The notes: a model not told the origin generated them from the letters alone. DNA of 42,031 nucleotides from a bacterium (GCA_022763385.1 JALEGQ010000208.1:1-42031), one strand, 5' to 3'. Counted from the stretch's first letter, positions 17,619 to 26,786 are shown. Numbers and translations are program-made.

Positions 17619-18773
17619 ATGCCAGACTATGGAGATATCACGCCGGCTCAAGTGAGAGACGCCTTTGAGCATCTCCAATCGCTTCTTCGGCGTGGCCAAG
17701 AGTTCTGCGATCACGATGGGGCCCTCACCCTTCCTCTCTCTCAAGACGTTCGGGTAGTCTTCTACGAAAAAGAAGGATGCATCACCTACCTGCGAATGCC
17801 CAACGATGCTGAGCAGCCAACCGAGTGCTTCACTCTTCACGACGACGGCAGCTACACCAGCCAAGTCATGGGAGAAGAAGGAGAGCGGAGTACGAGCCGC
17901 ACCCCCCTCCCTGTTCAAGAGATCCGCGAGATCGAGAGGCCTCTCCACGAGGCCGAGGAGGTTCGACGGCTGAAAGGTAGTGTGGATAATGCCACGTTTG
18001 CAGAAGCAATGCGAACCTCCTTTGCCCTGACGTCGATCGCCGGTCTTCCGAAGAAGCGGGTCCTCGCCACCCTTCTGAACATGGCCGCTCACCTGAAGGA
18101 GCATGAGAGAGGAGAAGGGCGTCCGAGCTCCCTTCTCTCTATGAAGACACGTAGGGACTGTTTCCAGAGAGTTTTCGGCTTGCTCGACGAGAGCGATGGC
18201 AGCCCTATGGCACTCGATCTGAACGAGGACTCTGTTCAGTTTTTTGCCTACAACGAAGTGTACGGTGAGGGCGCTGGAGAGAGAGCCATCGCTCTCCTCC
18301 GAAAGGCGATCGAAGAGGAGGAGTCGCTCGCGGAGAGCGCAGATGAGCAGGCGCTTGAAGCAGCGCTTCAGCGGATCCTGCTCACCGGCGGCACCGTTTC
18401 ACGGGAACACCACAAATTCATCGTGGAACGAGAGAAAGAAAGACAACTCCTACAGGAACTCGTTCCCCCCTCAGACGAGCTGCGTGAAGAAATCGCTCGC
18501 GAACTTGCTGAGAGATCCGTTCCACTCGGGAGGAGTGTGGTTTCGCTCGGCGAAGAGGCCTATGCGGTTCTTCTCAGGACAGAGGAGATGATCTCCCTGC
18601 AACTCACTGCAAACGGAGAGATCGTTGCCCTGGAAGACTATACCGTGACAGGGCAAACGGAGGACGGTGTACCGATCGCGGCTGAACATATCTCCTATGA
18701 CTGGTCGAGCGGCTTTTTTCTCATCTGCTACGACGACGCCTCCCTCCCCCAAATTTCCCTCCGACCACAGTAA
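17619..18773 (+). CDS. Unrecognised soluble protein
   Basis: The protein has 384 aa and is acidic, with no signal peptide or TM segment. The ATG is preceded by AAGGTCAAGGGA. I do not recognise the family. The first ~90 residues look like a small alpha-beta domain (ALTLPLSQDVRVVFYEKEG). The middle is helical, with a long charged helix (ALLRKAIEEEESLAESADEQ and after, about 228-275). The last ~80 residues again look beta-rich (GEEAYAVLLRTEEMISLQLT; SGFFLICYDD). It is spaced 93 bases from the 362-aa gene on the same strand and may share its function, but no sequence link between the two was seen. Confidence 0.75.
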   Translation: MPDYGDITPAQVRDAFEHLQSLLRRGQEFCDHDGALTLPLSQDVRVVFYEKEGCITYLRMPNDAEQPTECFTLHDDGSYTSQVMGEEGERSTSRTPLPVQEIREIERPLHEAEEVRRLKGSVDNATFAEAMRTSFALTSIAGLPKKRVLATLLNMAAHLKEHERGEGRPSSLLSMKTRRDCFQRVFGLLDESDGSPMALDLNEDSVQFFAYNEVYGEGAGERAIALLRKAIEEEESLAESADEQALEAALQRILLTGGTVSREHHKFIVEREKERQLLQELVPPSDELREEIARELAERSVPLGRSVVSLGEEAYAVLLRTEEMISLQLTANGEIVALEDYTVTGQTEDGVPIAAEHISYDWSSGFFLICYDDASLPQISLRPQ

Positions 18774-18884
18774 GGCGCTTCCCTGCTGCTTCCCTGCTCA
18801 CGAAGCGAAGCAAAAAAATCACTTTTCAGGAAACTTTTCCGCATCTTGTACGATAGAAGAGGGCGGAAGACTTTCGGTAAAGAA

Positions 18885-19559
18885 GTGAATACATACGATT
18901 TTCGAAAATCAGATCGGGAAGAGTGGCCGCGGGAGCGGTTTGAGCGGTATGGAGCGGGTGGACTCGGAGATGAGGAGCTGATTGCGCTCCTGCTTGGGAG
19001 TGGGACTCGGGGGATTCCGGTCCGGAAGCTCGCCAAGCAGGTGCTGCAGCTCTTTGATGCCGAGAACGACGAGCTGAGCCTCTCCCAACTCCTTCAGCTC
19101 CCCGGCATTGGAAAGGCGAAGGCCACCCTGCTCCTCGCAGCGGTGGAGTTTGCTCGGCGTCGGATCCATCCGCGAGGAGTCCGGATTCGGTTCGCCGAAG
19201 ATGCAATTCCCCTCCTCACCCACTGGGCGAGGCGTCAGAAGGAGCACTTTATCTCGCTGACCCTCAACGGGGCACAGGAGGTGATCCGCACACGGGTGGT
19301 CACCGTGGGCCTCGTCAACTCCTCTCAGATCCATCCCCGCGAGGTGTTTGCTGACGCGATTACCGACCGGGCCAGCGCCATCATCGTGGCCCACAACCAC
19401 CCTTCCGGACAGGTAACCCCGAGTAGCGCGGATCGCACGGTCTCCGAGATACTCCGAGACTCCGGCAGGCTCCTCGGGATTCCGCTCCTCGACCACATCA
19501 TCTTTTCGGAAGACGGGTTTTACAGCTTCCGAGAACAAGACGAACTCTTCTCGAAATAG
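18885..19559 (+). CDS. radC: RadC/JAB-domain protein
   Basis: The protein has 224 aa from the GTG at 18885. Homologues normally begin just before the WPRERF motif, which starts nine codons after this GTG; an in-frame TTG at 18846 would add 13 unlikely residues. The N-terminal part is helix-hairpin-helix (LGDEELIALLLGSGTRG; LLQLPGIGKAKATLLLA). The C-terminal part is the MPN/JAB domain with metal ligands in VAHNHPSGQVTPSSAD and an upstream Glu in HPREVF. RadC proteins were named for a repair phenotype that has not held up, and the biochemical role is unsettled. The gene converges on the lipoprotein gene with an 8-base gap. Confidence 0.95.
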   Translation: MNTYDFRKSDREEWPRERFERYGAGGLGDEELIALLLGSGTRGIPVRKLAKQVLQLFDAENDELSLSQLLQLPGIGKAKATLLLAAVEFARRRIHPRGVRIRFAEDAIPLLTHWARRQKEHFISLTLNGAQEVIRTRVVTVGLVNSSQIHPREVFADAITDRASAIIVAHNHPSGQVTPSSADRTVSEILRDSGRLLGIPLLDHIIFSEDGFYSFREQDELFSK

Positions 19560-19567
19560 AGTAATCC

Positions 19568-21358
19568 TCAGCGGTGCTGCAGCGGGCGGGACTGTTGTTG
19601 GGCGTTACGAAAGAGTTCGACCAGTCGAGCATCTGCCTGCTGAATCTCCGGTTGAGCACGCATCTGCTCCTCTAGGGCGAGTGCCTGGTGGAGCAGAGGA
19701 TTAATCCGTTCTGGAGACGCACCAAGTCGACGGGCTACCTGAAGAACATGGAGACCAAAAAGGAGTCGCTCTCGTTGAACCTGAAGCGACTCCTCAGATG
19801 CGGCTTCGTTCGCAATAGAGTCTTCCACCTGCTGAAAAGCCTCGCCCAAAAGCTCAATCACTTCGTCTTCGTCAGCTCCGACGAGGCCTTGACCAGAGAA
19901 CGACGCTCGCTGAACGACCCCCAGCGCCGCCTCGGCCGGTCCCTCCCCTCGGTCCTGAGGATCACGTGGCACACTGGCACGAGCAAATACCTCGAGCACC
20001 TTCGTGTGAGCATGTGAGAGAAAGAGATGAGAAGTTTCACCGTTTTCTCGGAGTAACGAAATGAGGGGGCTCATCACCCCTCTCCGACCAAGCTCCCATG
20101 ACGCAGCACTGAACAGACACTCGCGGGAGAAGTCCTCAAGGTGTTCTGGCTCAGCAGGCACCTCCCTCCAATGCTGCGCCGCACTGAGCGCCCCGATCAC
20201 CTGGCTCGCCACTTCGAGAGAGATAGTGTCCCCTTCATCCGTCGAAAGGGCGAGAAGTTCTCTATAGACCTGAAGTCCTTCTTCAAGAACCGAGAGTTGA
20301 TCTCGCCGCGGATAGGAGCGGCCCGCCCGTGCCGCAGCTTCACTGGCCTTTGCCTCTCGAAGAAGGTGATGAAACTGAGCTGCTGCGATCAACCGCTGAC
20401 GATTTTCCGCGTCACGAGCAGAGAGCTCCGCCGCTTCAACATCCCCATGACCACGAAGTTCATCGGAGCTTTGCCGCGCGCGATCACGCTCCCACTCCTG
20501 ACGCGTGATCTCCCCCCGTCGAACGATCGGATCCTCGTGAAGCAATCGGGTGAGCGAGAGAACCGTTCCCCGCAACGCCTGAGGCGAAACCGCGGCTTCC
20601 TCATCCTCGTGGTGCATCTCCTCCAGCTCTTCGGCGGAGACCGTTATGGAAAACTCCTCTCCAGCACCACCGGAAAGCTCGTGTCCATACACATCGCGAA
20701 GGGCTCTCTCTGCTTCTCTTGCTGCGCTCCCGAGATCAAGCATCTTTACGGCACACCGGATCTTTCCGAGGTGACAGGCAAGTTGAGACTCTCGAAGACG
20801 ATCGTGATCAACACCGATTCGGAGGTCTACGGTTGGGTTTCGCCCTCCACTCCGGATCTCACGCACAAGGAGGAGACCGGTATCGTAGGCTCGAGCAGCC
20901 TGTTCCACCTGATGGTCATCGAAGAACTGATCGGCGATCTGCTGTACTTCGGTAACCTGCTCGGGACTCGGAGAGAGGTACTCCTGCCGACCCCTCGCGC
21001 ACTGACGATAGACCTCCACCTTTCCGTACGGTGTTCCGTGCGAAGCACCGTGAAATGAATCCGGAAGCCCTCGGGCTTCAGATCGCGAGAGAAGGATCAT
21101 CAAGCGATCGGAGAGGAGTTCCCCGTGGAGCGAGCCTTGCGCCTGCTCCCCTGAAACTCCGCCAGAAAAGAGTTGAAGGAGCGCAAACGGTGAGTATGCG
21201 GCCTCGCGCTCCTGCTCACACCCTGAGAGGGGAAGCGCAGCGATCGTTCCGAGAACAAGAGCTCTGACCTTCTCAGCGGAGGAAGCGGTACCGACAGTTC
21301 GAGGGGAAGCAGGAGCAGGAGATGGTGCCTCGTTCGTTCTGTCATGCATCCCACTCAT
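19568..21358 (-). CDS. Large helical lipoprotein, TPR-like
   Basis: The protein has 596 aa. A lipobox LSGC places the lipidated Cys at residue 47, after a hydrophobic run VRALVLGTIAALPLSG. The preceding 30 residues are unusually long for an n-region. The ATG at 21358 has AAGGAG well placed upstream, so this extended start is probably real. The mature part is almost wholly helical, acidic and rich in Ala, Glu, Gln and Arg. Segments such as ADQFFDDHQVEQAARAYDTG and ARCLYREL-like helices (RDQLSVLEEGLQVYRELLA) suggest divergent TPR units. The family is not recognised. It should sit on the periplasmic face of a membrane as a scaffold. A long open frame on the opposite strand is judged a shadow. 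Confidence 0.8.
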   Translation of the reverse strand: MSGMHDRTNEAPSPAPASPRTVGTASSAEKVRALVLGTIAALPLSGCEQEREAAYSPFALLQLFSGGVSGEQAQGSLHGELLSDRLMILLSRSEARGLPDSFHGASHGTPYGKVEVYRQCARGRQEYLSPSPEQVTEVQQIADQFFDDHQVEQAARAYDTGLLLVREIRSGGRNPTVDLRIGVDHDRLRESQLACHLGKIRCAVKMLDLGSAAREAERALRDVYGHELSGGAGEEFSITVSAEELEEMHHEDEEAAVSPQALRGTVLSLTRLLHEDPIVRRGEITRQEWERDRARQSSDELRGHGDVEAAELSARDAENRQRLIAAAQFHHLLREAKASEAAARAGRSYPRRDQLSVLEEGLQVYRELLALSTDEGDTISLEVASQVIGALSAAQHWREVPAEPEHLEDFSRECLFSAASWELGRRGVMSPLISLLRENGETSHLFLSHAHTKVLEVFARASVPRDPQDRGEGPAEAALGVVQRASFSGQGLVGADEDEVIELLGEAFQQVEDSIANEAASEESLQVQRERLLFGLHVLQVARRLGASPERINPLLHQALALEEQMRAQPEIQQADARLVELFRNAQQQSRPLQHR

Positions 21359-21431
21359 ACTCCATTCTCCTTACCCCGTCTGGGGAAAACTGTATGGGAA
21401 GAAGGGGTATGCTTTCATCTCCTTCCCCCTT

Positions 21432-21866
21432 CTACTCGCGGAAGAGAAAGGGACCGAGAGCCAGGTCTCCATTCCCATCGAGACAATAAAACTGCAACGT
21501 GTCCTGAGGAACTTCACACTCCTCCATCACACACACTCCATCTCCAAAATCAAAGAGGTTCGCGGCGGTGGCATTCTGGCAGAACAGCGTCGGCGAAGAA
21601 GACGGCCCAAGACGGGGACCGCTGACCGAGAGAGAAGGGACTCCTCCCACCGCGATCTCCCCGCGAAAGGATCCCCCCGAACCGGTGATCGTGATCGAGA
21701 GCGGCGGCGAAGAATAGGTTTTGTCTGAAACCGGGGAAGCGAGACCAGTACCGACTCCGGGAGGCACCTGTGCCTGCACGAGGCACGGAGCAGTGAAGAC
21801 CACAAACACCGTGACGCTGCACCACCACCAAGATAGAAATTTCGTCTGGTAATACCTCGTTTCCAT
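21432..21866 (-). CDS. Small secreted protein, unrecognised
   Basis: The protein has 144 aa. The N-terminus is a signal peptide (FLSWWWCSVTVFVVFTAPCL, cleavage likely after VQA at residue 32). The mature part is Gly/Ser/Pro-rich and probably beta (YSSPPLSITITGSGGSFRGE), with four cysteines near the C-terminal half that could form two disulfides (LFCQ, GVCV, EECE, QFYC). No clear Shine-Dalgarno precedes the ATG. It lies 73 bases upstream of the lipoprotein gene on the same strand, so the two could form an envelope-protein unit. The function is unknown. Confidence 0.6.
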   Translation of the reverse strand: METRYYQTKFLSWWWCSVTVFVVFTAPCLVQAQVPPGVGTGLASPVSDKTYSSPPLSITITGSGGSFRGEIAVGGVPSLSVSGPRLGPSSSPTLFCQNATAANLFDFGDGVCVMEECEVPQDTLQFYCLDGNGDLALGPFLFRE

Positions 21867-21945
21867 CGTGGCAGCAGGATAGGATATTTCCTCGCGCGCG
21901 ACGAGCTTTTTCTTAACGCCTTGAAACTATTACGAAAAGACATCC

Positions 21946-23508
21946 TCACCAACGTGAATCTTGCGGCAATCCGTAGAAACGAACCCCAGCTCGCTCTTCG
22001 ATAAACTCATAGCCGTTCTTCGTGAGGAGTGTTTCTGAGAAGAGGCGGTTCAGATACCGGGGCCGGATCACGATGAGACGCACTTTCCGCTGCTCAACGA
22101 GGGTCCGCATGGAAGAGCGCTCAAAAAGGTGAAACTCCCTCGCCTGCTGCGACGATATTCGATCTGTGACCCGGGTCCAAAACTGGTTCTCAGAGCCAGG
22201 ATACGGTCGCACCTTACTCTCCAGAAGAAATCCGGGCCATCGCGAAAAGACATAATCTCCCGGTGCCGTCAGCTCATCAACTCGATGCTGTACCTCTTGC
22301 ACCCCTGAAAGTCGGCTTGACTCCAACGCTCTCCGGTGAACCGTCGGAACACCAACACCAGTAGCAGTATAGCGGTGAAGCACGGTGAAAAACGGAGTAA
22401 TGGAACAGAGCACGATCGCTACACCACCAACGCCAGTTAGGAGTGGAGTCACCGAGTGGCAGAGGTGAAGCGCACCAAGGGTGGAGAAGAGGAGGAAGGG
22501 GTACACGATTGCGAAGTACTGAAACCACGCAGGAGTTGGAACCAGGCTGACTCCGGTAAGCACTGCGGAGAAAAGAATGGCAAGGAAGATCGCTTCCCGG
22601 TCCAGAGATCTCAGGTTTCGAGCGAGGAGATTCTTTCCGAGCAGTATCACCGCCGTACCGGTTCCGATAAAGAGCGCTGGATACTGAAAAGGCGCTAACT
22701 GCTGATGAGAACGGACACCAAGGAGAGCTGAAAGCAACGCTCCCTTCTGTTGCCACGCAGCAGCTGGAGAGAGTGACGAACGGAGGAGATGAAATTGGAT
22801 GTTGTTAAACCAACTCTCTCTCGGAAAAACCGAGATCATCACGAGGAAAGGAGTTACTCCGAGCACAAACCCACCGAGAAAAGCAACGCTCGAGGCGGCA
22901 CCATCCTCCTTCCTCCGAAAGATCCAGAGGAAGAGGACCACGACCGGAAAGAGCACGATCAGATAGCTTCGAACCCCCACAGCAACGGCAAGCAGCACCC
23001 CCGCACCACCCGCTCTCCACACCTTTTGGCGAAAGGGTATGCCCTCCCACTCCGCAAGCAGCATGGAGAAGAGCGCGACGAGGAGCAGGGCGACGAGCCC
23101 GTATGGCTTTGCGACGGTGAACCATCCGATAGCGGCCTCTCCAGTCAGGAGGATGAGCACACCGAAGAGAGCAAGCGCTCGAGAAAACACTCTCCGCACC
23201 GTGAGATAGAAGAGGATCGCGATCCCAAAGAACTGCGCCGCAGCAAAAAGCCGAGCGCTGTTCCACGTCGTCTCGAAGAGAGCAAACCACCCCCGGAGCA
23301 GAAAGGGGTAGTAGGGAGCTTGCGGGTAGAGGAAGTCTCGGTACGGCAGCTGTCCTTCGTGAATGAGTCGAGCGGCGAGTAAATAAAAGCCCTCATCCGC
23401 GGCCACAAAGCGGCAGAAGGAGAGGATTACCGCTTCAATACCAATAAGAATGAGGAGCGGGAGGAAGAAAGGATCACCGTTCCTCCCGTGATCGGATGCA
23501 TTTGACAT
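21946..23508 (-). CDS. GT-C family membrane glycosyltransferase (ArnT/PMT-like)
   Basis: The protein has 520 aa from the ATG at 23508. The open frame reaches 23805, but those extra 99 residues are charged, lack similarity and would overlap the divergent protease gene. About ten TM segments are visible from residue 13 to about 385. The first periplasmic loop has the acidic pair of GT-C enzymes (FVAADEGFYLLAARLIHEG) followed by YPQAPYYPFLLRGWF. A soluble C-terminal domain of about 130 residues follows (PGDYVFSRWPGFLLES; VRLIVIRPRYLNRLF). Such enzymes move sugars from polyprenyl-phosphate donors to lipids or proteins on the outer face of the inner membrane. The acceptor is not evident. It is divergent from the M48 protease. 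Confidence 0.88.
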   Translation of the reverse strand: MSNASDHGRNGDPFFLPLLILIGIEAVILSFCRFVAADEGFYLLAARLIHEGQLPYRDFLYPQAPYYPFLLRGWFALFETTWNSARLFAAAQFFGIAILFYLTVRRVFSRALALFGVLILLTGEAAIGWFTVAKPYGLVALLLVALFSMLLAEWEGIPFRQKVWRAGGAGVLLAVAVGVRSYLIVLFPVVVLFLWIFRRKEDGAASSVAFLGGFVLGVTPFLVMISVFPRESWFNNIQFHLLRSSLSPAAAWQQKGALLSALLGVRSHQQLAPFQYPALFIGTGTAVILLGKNLLARNLRSLDREAIFLAILFSAVLTGVSLVPTPAWFQYFAIVYPFLLFSTLGALHLCHSVTPLLTGVGGVAIVLCSITPFFTVLHRYTATGVGVPTVHRRALESSRLSGVQEVQHRVDELTAPGDYVFSRWPGFLLESKVRPYPGSENQFWTRVTDRISSQQAREFHLFERSSMRTLVEQRKVRLIVIRPRYLNRLFSETLLTKNGYEFIEERAGVRFYGLPQDSRW

Positions 23509-23598
23509 GACGCATTGTTCACAGAGATCATCTCTCCCATCAACCTTCACAATGACTTTCTCTCGCGAGGAGCGGAAGTTCCATTTGGTACACCATCG

Positions 23599-25629
23599 AT
23601 GAGATTCGTTGACGCCCAACGACAAGCGAGACAGCTTTCCTCTCTCCTCTCGGGAGCACTCTTGCTCTTTCCTCTCTGCTTTGCCGGTATCACCGCCCTG
23701 TTCGTTGCTGTTGCCATCGCAGGCCTCCTCGCACTGGCGGCTCCCGGGGAAACCACGAGTAGTGACGTACCCCTCTCTGAAGCTACGTTCTTTCTTCTCC
23801 TCCACCCCGCGATCTTGCTGTTCTGGGGTGGTGTTTCACTCCTGACAATGGGAATAGGTGCTGCTCGAAGGGCGAAAGAGCTCAAAGGAGGGGGCGTTGC
23901 CGTTGCTCGGGCCATTGGTGCAAAGCGCGTCTATCCCTCCACGAAGAATCCGCACGAGCAGATGCTTCTCAACCTCACCGAGGAGATGGCACTTGCAACC
24001 GGATCGTCAGTTCCCCTGCTCTATCTCCTTCCCGAGAATCACTCCATCAATGCATTCGCGGCGGGCCGAGCGGGAGATGATACCGTTATTGGAGTGACGA
24101 ATGGCGCTCTTGAGTATCTTTCTCGAGAAGAGCTTCAGGCCGTGATCGCCCATGAGTTTGGGCATATCCTCCACGGTGACATTCACCTCACGCTAAAGCT
24201 CGCCACTGTAACCGCCGGAATCGACGTTTTTTATCGAACGGCTCGCCGGCTCTTTGCTCATGAAGCGAAACGTCAAGAACTCCGGAGGGAACACCGCTCT
24301 GTGCTCTCCCAGCACTTGAGCCAAGAACCGATCAACCCCGAGATACTGATCGGCGTTCCGTTGTATGCCCTCGGCATCTTCGGACACCTCTGCAGTCACC
24401 TCCTCCACGCTGCTGTGAGCCGCCAACGGGAGTATCTCGCTGATGCATCCGCGGTGCAGTATACGAGAAATCCCCTCGCCCTTGCCACAGCGCTCGCCAA
24501 GATCGGAGGAAGCGACCAGGAACACCTCTTTGCTCACCGACAGATGAGAGATTTTCGCCACTTCTTTCTCCACACCCTCGAGAGTTCTCGACTTGAAGCA
24601 TATCTTACCACCCATCCGCCACTTCCCGATCGCATCCGCCGCCTTGACCCGAGCTTCACTGGGGAATTCCCGTCTCCGGAGAAGGTGCGGGCGAACCCTC
24701 CATTTTCTCATACGGTCTCTGCCGTGACCACTCTGATCTCTCCAAGCACTGGCACCAGTACCGGGTTCGGAGAGGGTTTCTCCACCGAGGAGCTGCAGAG
24801 ATTTTTCCTTGGGAGTTACGATCTTGATTCACCTCCGCAGCTCCTCGGTTCGGCCCTCGAACGAGCCCAGTCGATGCTTCGCCATCTCCCCGATCTTCTC
24901 CGCGAAGCGGTTCGTGAGCCGTATGGAGCACGAGCAGCCGTCGTTGCGCTGCTCATTGAACCGGACGGAGACCACCATCTCGAGCAGATCAATACCGTTA
25001 TCAGAGCCGGGGATCCCCATCTTGAGCGTCGTTTCGGCTCTCTGCATCGCCTCGTCGCAGATCTCCCGGCAGCCTATCACCTTCCGCTTCTTCATATGGC
25101 ACTCCCTGCACTTGCCGAGCTCTCACCGGCCGAGACGAAGCACTTTCTCGACCTCCTTGAGAAGCTCACCACCCGAAGAACCCACAATACCTCGCTTGAA
25201 ATTGTCTTCCACGAGCTTGTTATCCGTCGTCTTCGCACCCGAATTTATACCGACCCCCTCACTCGCAGATATCGCCCGGTGCCTGAAGAGACACTCCATG
25301 AGCTCCTCCGGATCCTCGCCCTCGTGGGACACGGCGAGCACACCAATACCTCTGAAGCAGCCTACAAAGCCGGATGCACAGCGCTCGACCTCTCTCCTCG
25401 GCCATATGCTCGGAAGGAAGGAGCTCACGGAGTGCTGCAAGATTTTCCGGCGATCCTCCGTACCCTTCAAGTAGCGCCTCCTCCTCAAAGAGGGAGGATC
25501 CTCCGGGCGGCTGCTACCGTGATCCTCTTTGACAGAGAGATTATTCCACCGGAAGGAGAGCTCTTACGAGCACTTGCGGAGGTACTCGGTATCGTTGGCA
25601 CCCCTCCGCTTTGCGAGCATCATTGGTAA
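23599..25629 (+). CDS. M48-family membrane metalloprotease with long C-terminal extension
   Basis: The protein has 676 aa from the ATG at 23599. MRFVDAQRQARQLSSLL matches the usual N-terminus of HtpX/M48 membrane proteases, whereas the TTG at 23515 would add 28 unsupported residues. Two TM segments (about 15-45 and 66-95) precede the catalytic domain. The zinc site is His185-Glu186-Phe-Gly-His189, with the third ligand Glu278 in QREYLADASAVQ. The last ~280 residues form a helical extension (YGARAAVVALLI; LPLLHMALPALAELSPAET) absent from HtpX but seen in some M48 proteins. It probably degrades or monitors envelope or membrane proteins. No Shine-Dalgarno is obvious at the chosen start. Confidence 0.92.
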   Translation: MRFVDAQRQARQLSSLLSGALLLFPLCFAGITALFVAVAIAGLLALAAPGETTSSDVPLSEATFFLLLHPAILLFWGGVSLLTMGIGAARRAKELKGGGVAVARAIGAKRVYPSTKNPHEQMLLNLTEEMALATGSSVPLLYLLPENHSINAFAAGRAGDDTVIGVTNGALEYLSREELQAVIAHEFGHILHGDIHLTLKLATVTAGIDVFYRTARRLFAHEAKRQELRREHRSVLSQHLSQEPINPEILIGVPLYALGIFGHLCSHLLHAAVSRQREYLADASAVQYTRNPLALATALAKIGGSDQEHLFAHRQMRDFRHFFLHTLESSRLEAYLTTHPPLPDRIRRLDPSFTGEFPSPEKVRANPPFSHTVSAVTTLISPSTGTSTGFGEGFSTEELQRFFLGSYDLDSPPQLLGSALERAQSMLRHLPDLLREAVREPYGARAAVVALLIEPDGDHHLEQINTVIRAGDPHLERRFGSLHRLVADLPAAYHLPLLHMALPALAELSPAETKHFLDLLEKLTTRRTHNTSLEIVFHELVIRRLRTRIYTDPLTRRYRPVPEETLHELLRILALVGHGEHTNTSEAAYKAGCTALDLSPRPYARKEGAHGVLQDFPAILRTLQVAPPPQRGRILRAAATVILFDREIIPPEGELLRALAEVLGIVGTPPLCEHHW

Positions 25630-25633
25630 GTTC

Positions 25634-25789
25634 TTAGAGCATTTGCTTTGAGGAAAGAGAGAGCGTGTTTGCATGCTTTAACTGGTTATAAAATCGCTTG
25701 TACTCAACTTGCTCACCGAATAGCGCGGAAAATTCACGCTGGATGTCCGCTATCGTTTCCACGCGGCGGCTCCCAAATGGAGTACCGCA
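25634..25789 (-). pseudogene. Remnant of an IS4-like transposase N-terminus
   Basis: On the minus strand a 51-codon frame reads SRRVETIADIQREFSALFGE then QVEYKRFYNQLKHA. This matches the N-terminal pattern of IS4-family transposases (TIADI..Q..LFG..V.YK.F.NQL). The frame has no proper start, is bounded by stops, and the DDE core is missing, so only a fragment remains. It lies in a 289-bp stretch without an intact gene, beside the lower-GC Cys-rich gene, and marks a site of past insertion or gene gain. A 63-codon frame on the opposite strand is not credible. Confidence 0.55.
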
Positions 25790-25829
25790 TTAATTTTGAG
25801 ACGTATTTTAGCGAAATGAAAGAAACAGG

Positions 25830-25857
25830 TTGTTTATAGAATGTTTAAGCATATACT
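25830..25857 (+). promoter_or_regulatory. Promoter for the Cys-rich secreted protein
   Basis: TTGTTT (25830-25835) and TATACT (25852-25857) are 16 bp apart. A second AT-rich box, TATATT, lies nearer the gene inside the short inverted repeat CCTA-TATTC-TAGG (about 25882-25894). AAGGAG precedes the GTG at 25919. Confidence 0.45.
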
Positions 25858-25918
25858 GATGTTGAAGATCAGAAAATCCCAAACCTATATTCTAGGTTGA
25901 TAGAGCCAAGGAGTTGCT

Positions 25919-26653
25919 GTGAATTTTTTATTAGCTACGTTTCTACTGTTCTCTTGGTACACAGATCGATTGATTGATAGCGAGCCTCTCGTTACAAAGA
26001 GCCTGACTCAATCAGACACGGCCATAACGACTCGGAACCCAAAGTCCAGAGCTGACAGAATTGGTATCTGCACTGCAAATGCAGAGGGCTCTGAATTTGG
26101 CAATAGCACGCTTGGATGTGGTGGATGCACCTATGATGGAGGAGATTGGTACTCCTTAGCATTTTATAACGACGAATTGCGCGATAATGGCAACATAGCG
26201 GCCAATGCACCCACGCTTATAGCTCTTAATGATGGATTGCGGATGGGTTTTTTAACTTACACGATAAATCCACTTCCCGGAAACTGCGTCCTCAATACTG
26301 ATAGTGCCCAATGCGAAACCGAGTACCCTTGCCTGTATAACGTCACTTTCCAGGTAGATTTCCCTCAAGGCCCCGCAGGTGCAGCCAAGACCATCAAGGT
26401 TAGATACAAGGATCCCTTTACTCAGCAAAATGTCGTTGTCGAAGAATCAGGGGCTGACGCTGAAGCTCCAATCTCGTTTACAACCGGTGCCGGCAATTGT
26501 GGAGAAAAGTCAAACTTTACTGTTCTTCCTAAATACGGCGAGAATGGCACATTCCTTCATCCGGAAAGCAACCTGTGGGCGATGCTCGTTGGCTTTGACG
26601 TCTACTGCTCCACTTGTTACCAGGAAACTGGAACTGGAGGGACTGGAGAGTAA
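25919..26653 (+). CDS. Cys-rich probable secreted protein, unrecognised
   Basis: The protein has 244 aa. GTG start with AAGGAG five bases upstream. The N-terminus is a short hydrophobic run (MNFLLATFLLFSWYT) that may be a signal or anchor. Nine cysteines are spread through the protein (ICTAN, LGCGGC, GNCVL, AQCET, YPCLY, GNCGE, VYCSTC), suggesting disulfides outside the cytoplasm. The sequence is rich in Asn, Thr and Gly and acidic, and ends in a Gly/Thr tail (ETGTGGTGE). Base composition is lower in GC and codon choice is more AT-tolerant than in the flanking genes. With the IS4 remnant just upstream this suggests recent acquisition. No family is recognised. Confidence 0.7.
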   Translation: MNFLLATFLLFSWYTDRLIDSEPLVTKSLTQSDTAITTRNPKSRADRIGICTANAEGSEFGNSTLGCGGCTYDGGDWYSLAFYNDELRDNGNIAANAPTLIALNDGLRMGFLTYTINPLPGNCVLNTDSAQCETEYPCLYNVTFQVDFPQGPAGAAKTIKVRYKDPFTQQNVVVEESGADAEAPISFTTGAGNCGEKSNFTVLPKYGENGTFLHPESNLWAMLVGFDVYCSTCYQETGTGGTGE

Positions 26654-26786
26654 GGATTCAGACTAGCACACTGTCAGGTGAGTTTTAGAGGGCATGGTGG
26701 TTAAGTAGGTATAACAGTGTACTAGGTATTGAGCTCCTCTTAAGAACTTACCTACGTTGCGACCATCCTGGGCTCGGAAGGGAGCA

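Noticed and set aside
20141..21058. 305-codon plus-strand frame
   Set aside because: It is antisense to the lipoprotein gene, which has a ribosome binding site, lipobox and consistent helical pattern; the antisense protein shows no fold-like pattern.
22789..23382. 197-codon plus-strand frame, very charged
   Set aside because: It is the reverse-complement shadow of hydrophobic TM codons of the glycosyltransferase.
25648..25839. 63-codon plus-strand frame
   Set aside because: It lies opposite the IS4-like transposase fragment, has no ribosome binding site and no recognisable pattern.
26654..26786. Short inverted repeats (ACACTGT/ACAGTGT and GTAGGTA/TACCTAC) between two genes
   Set aside because: The arms are only 7 bp and interleaved, so they may be chance in an AT-richer gap.
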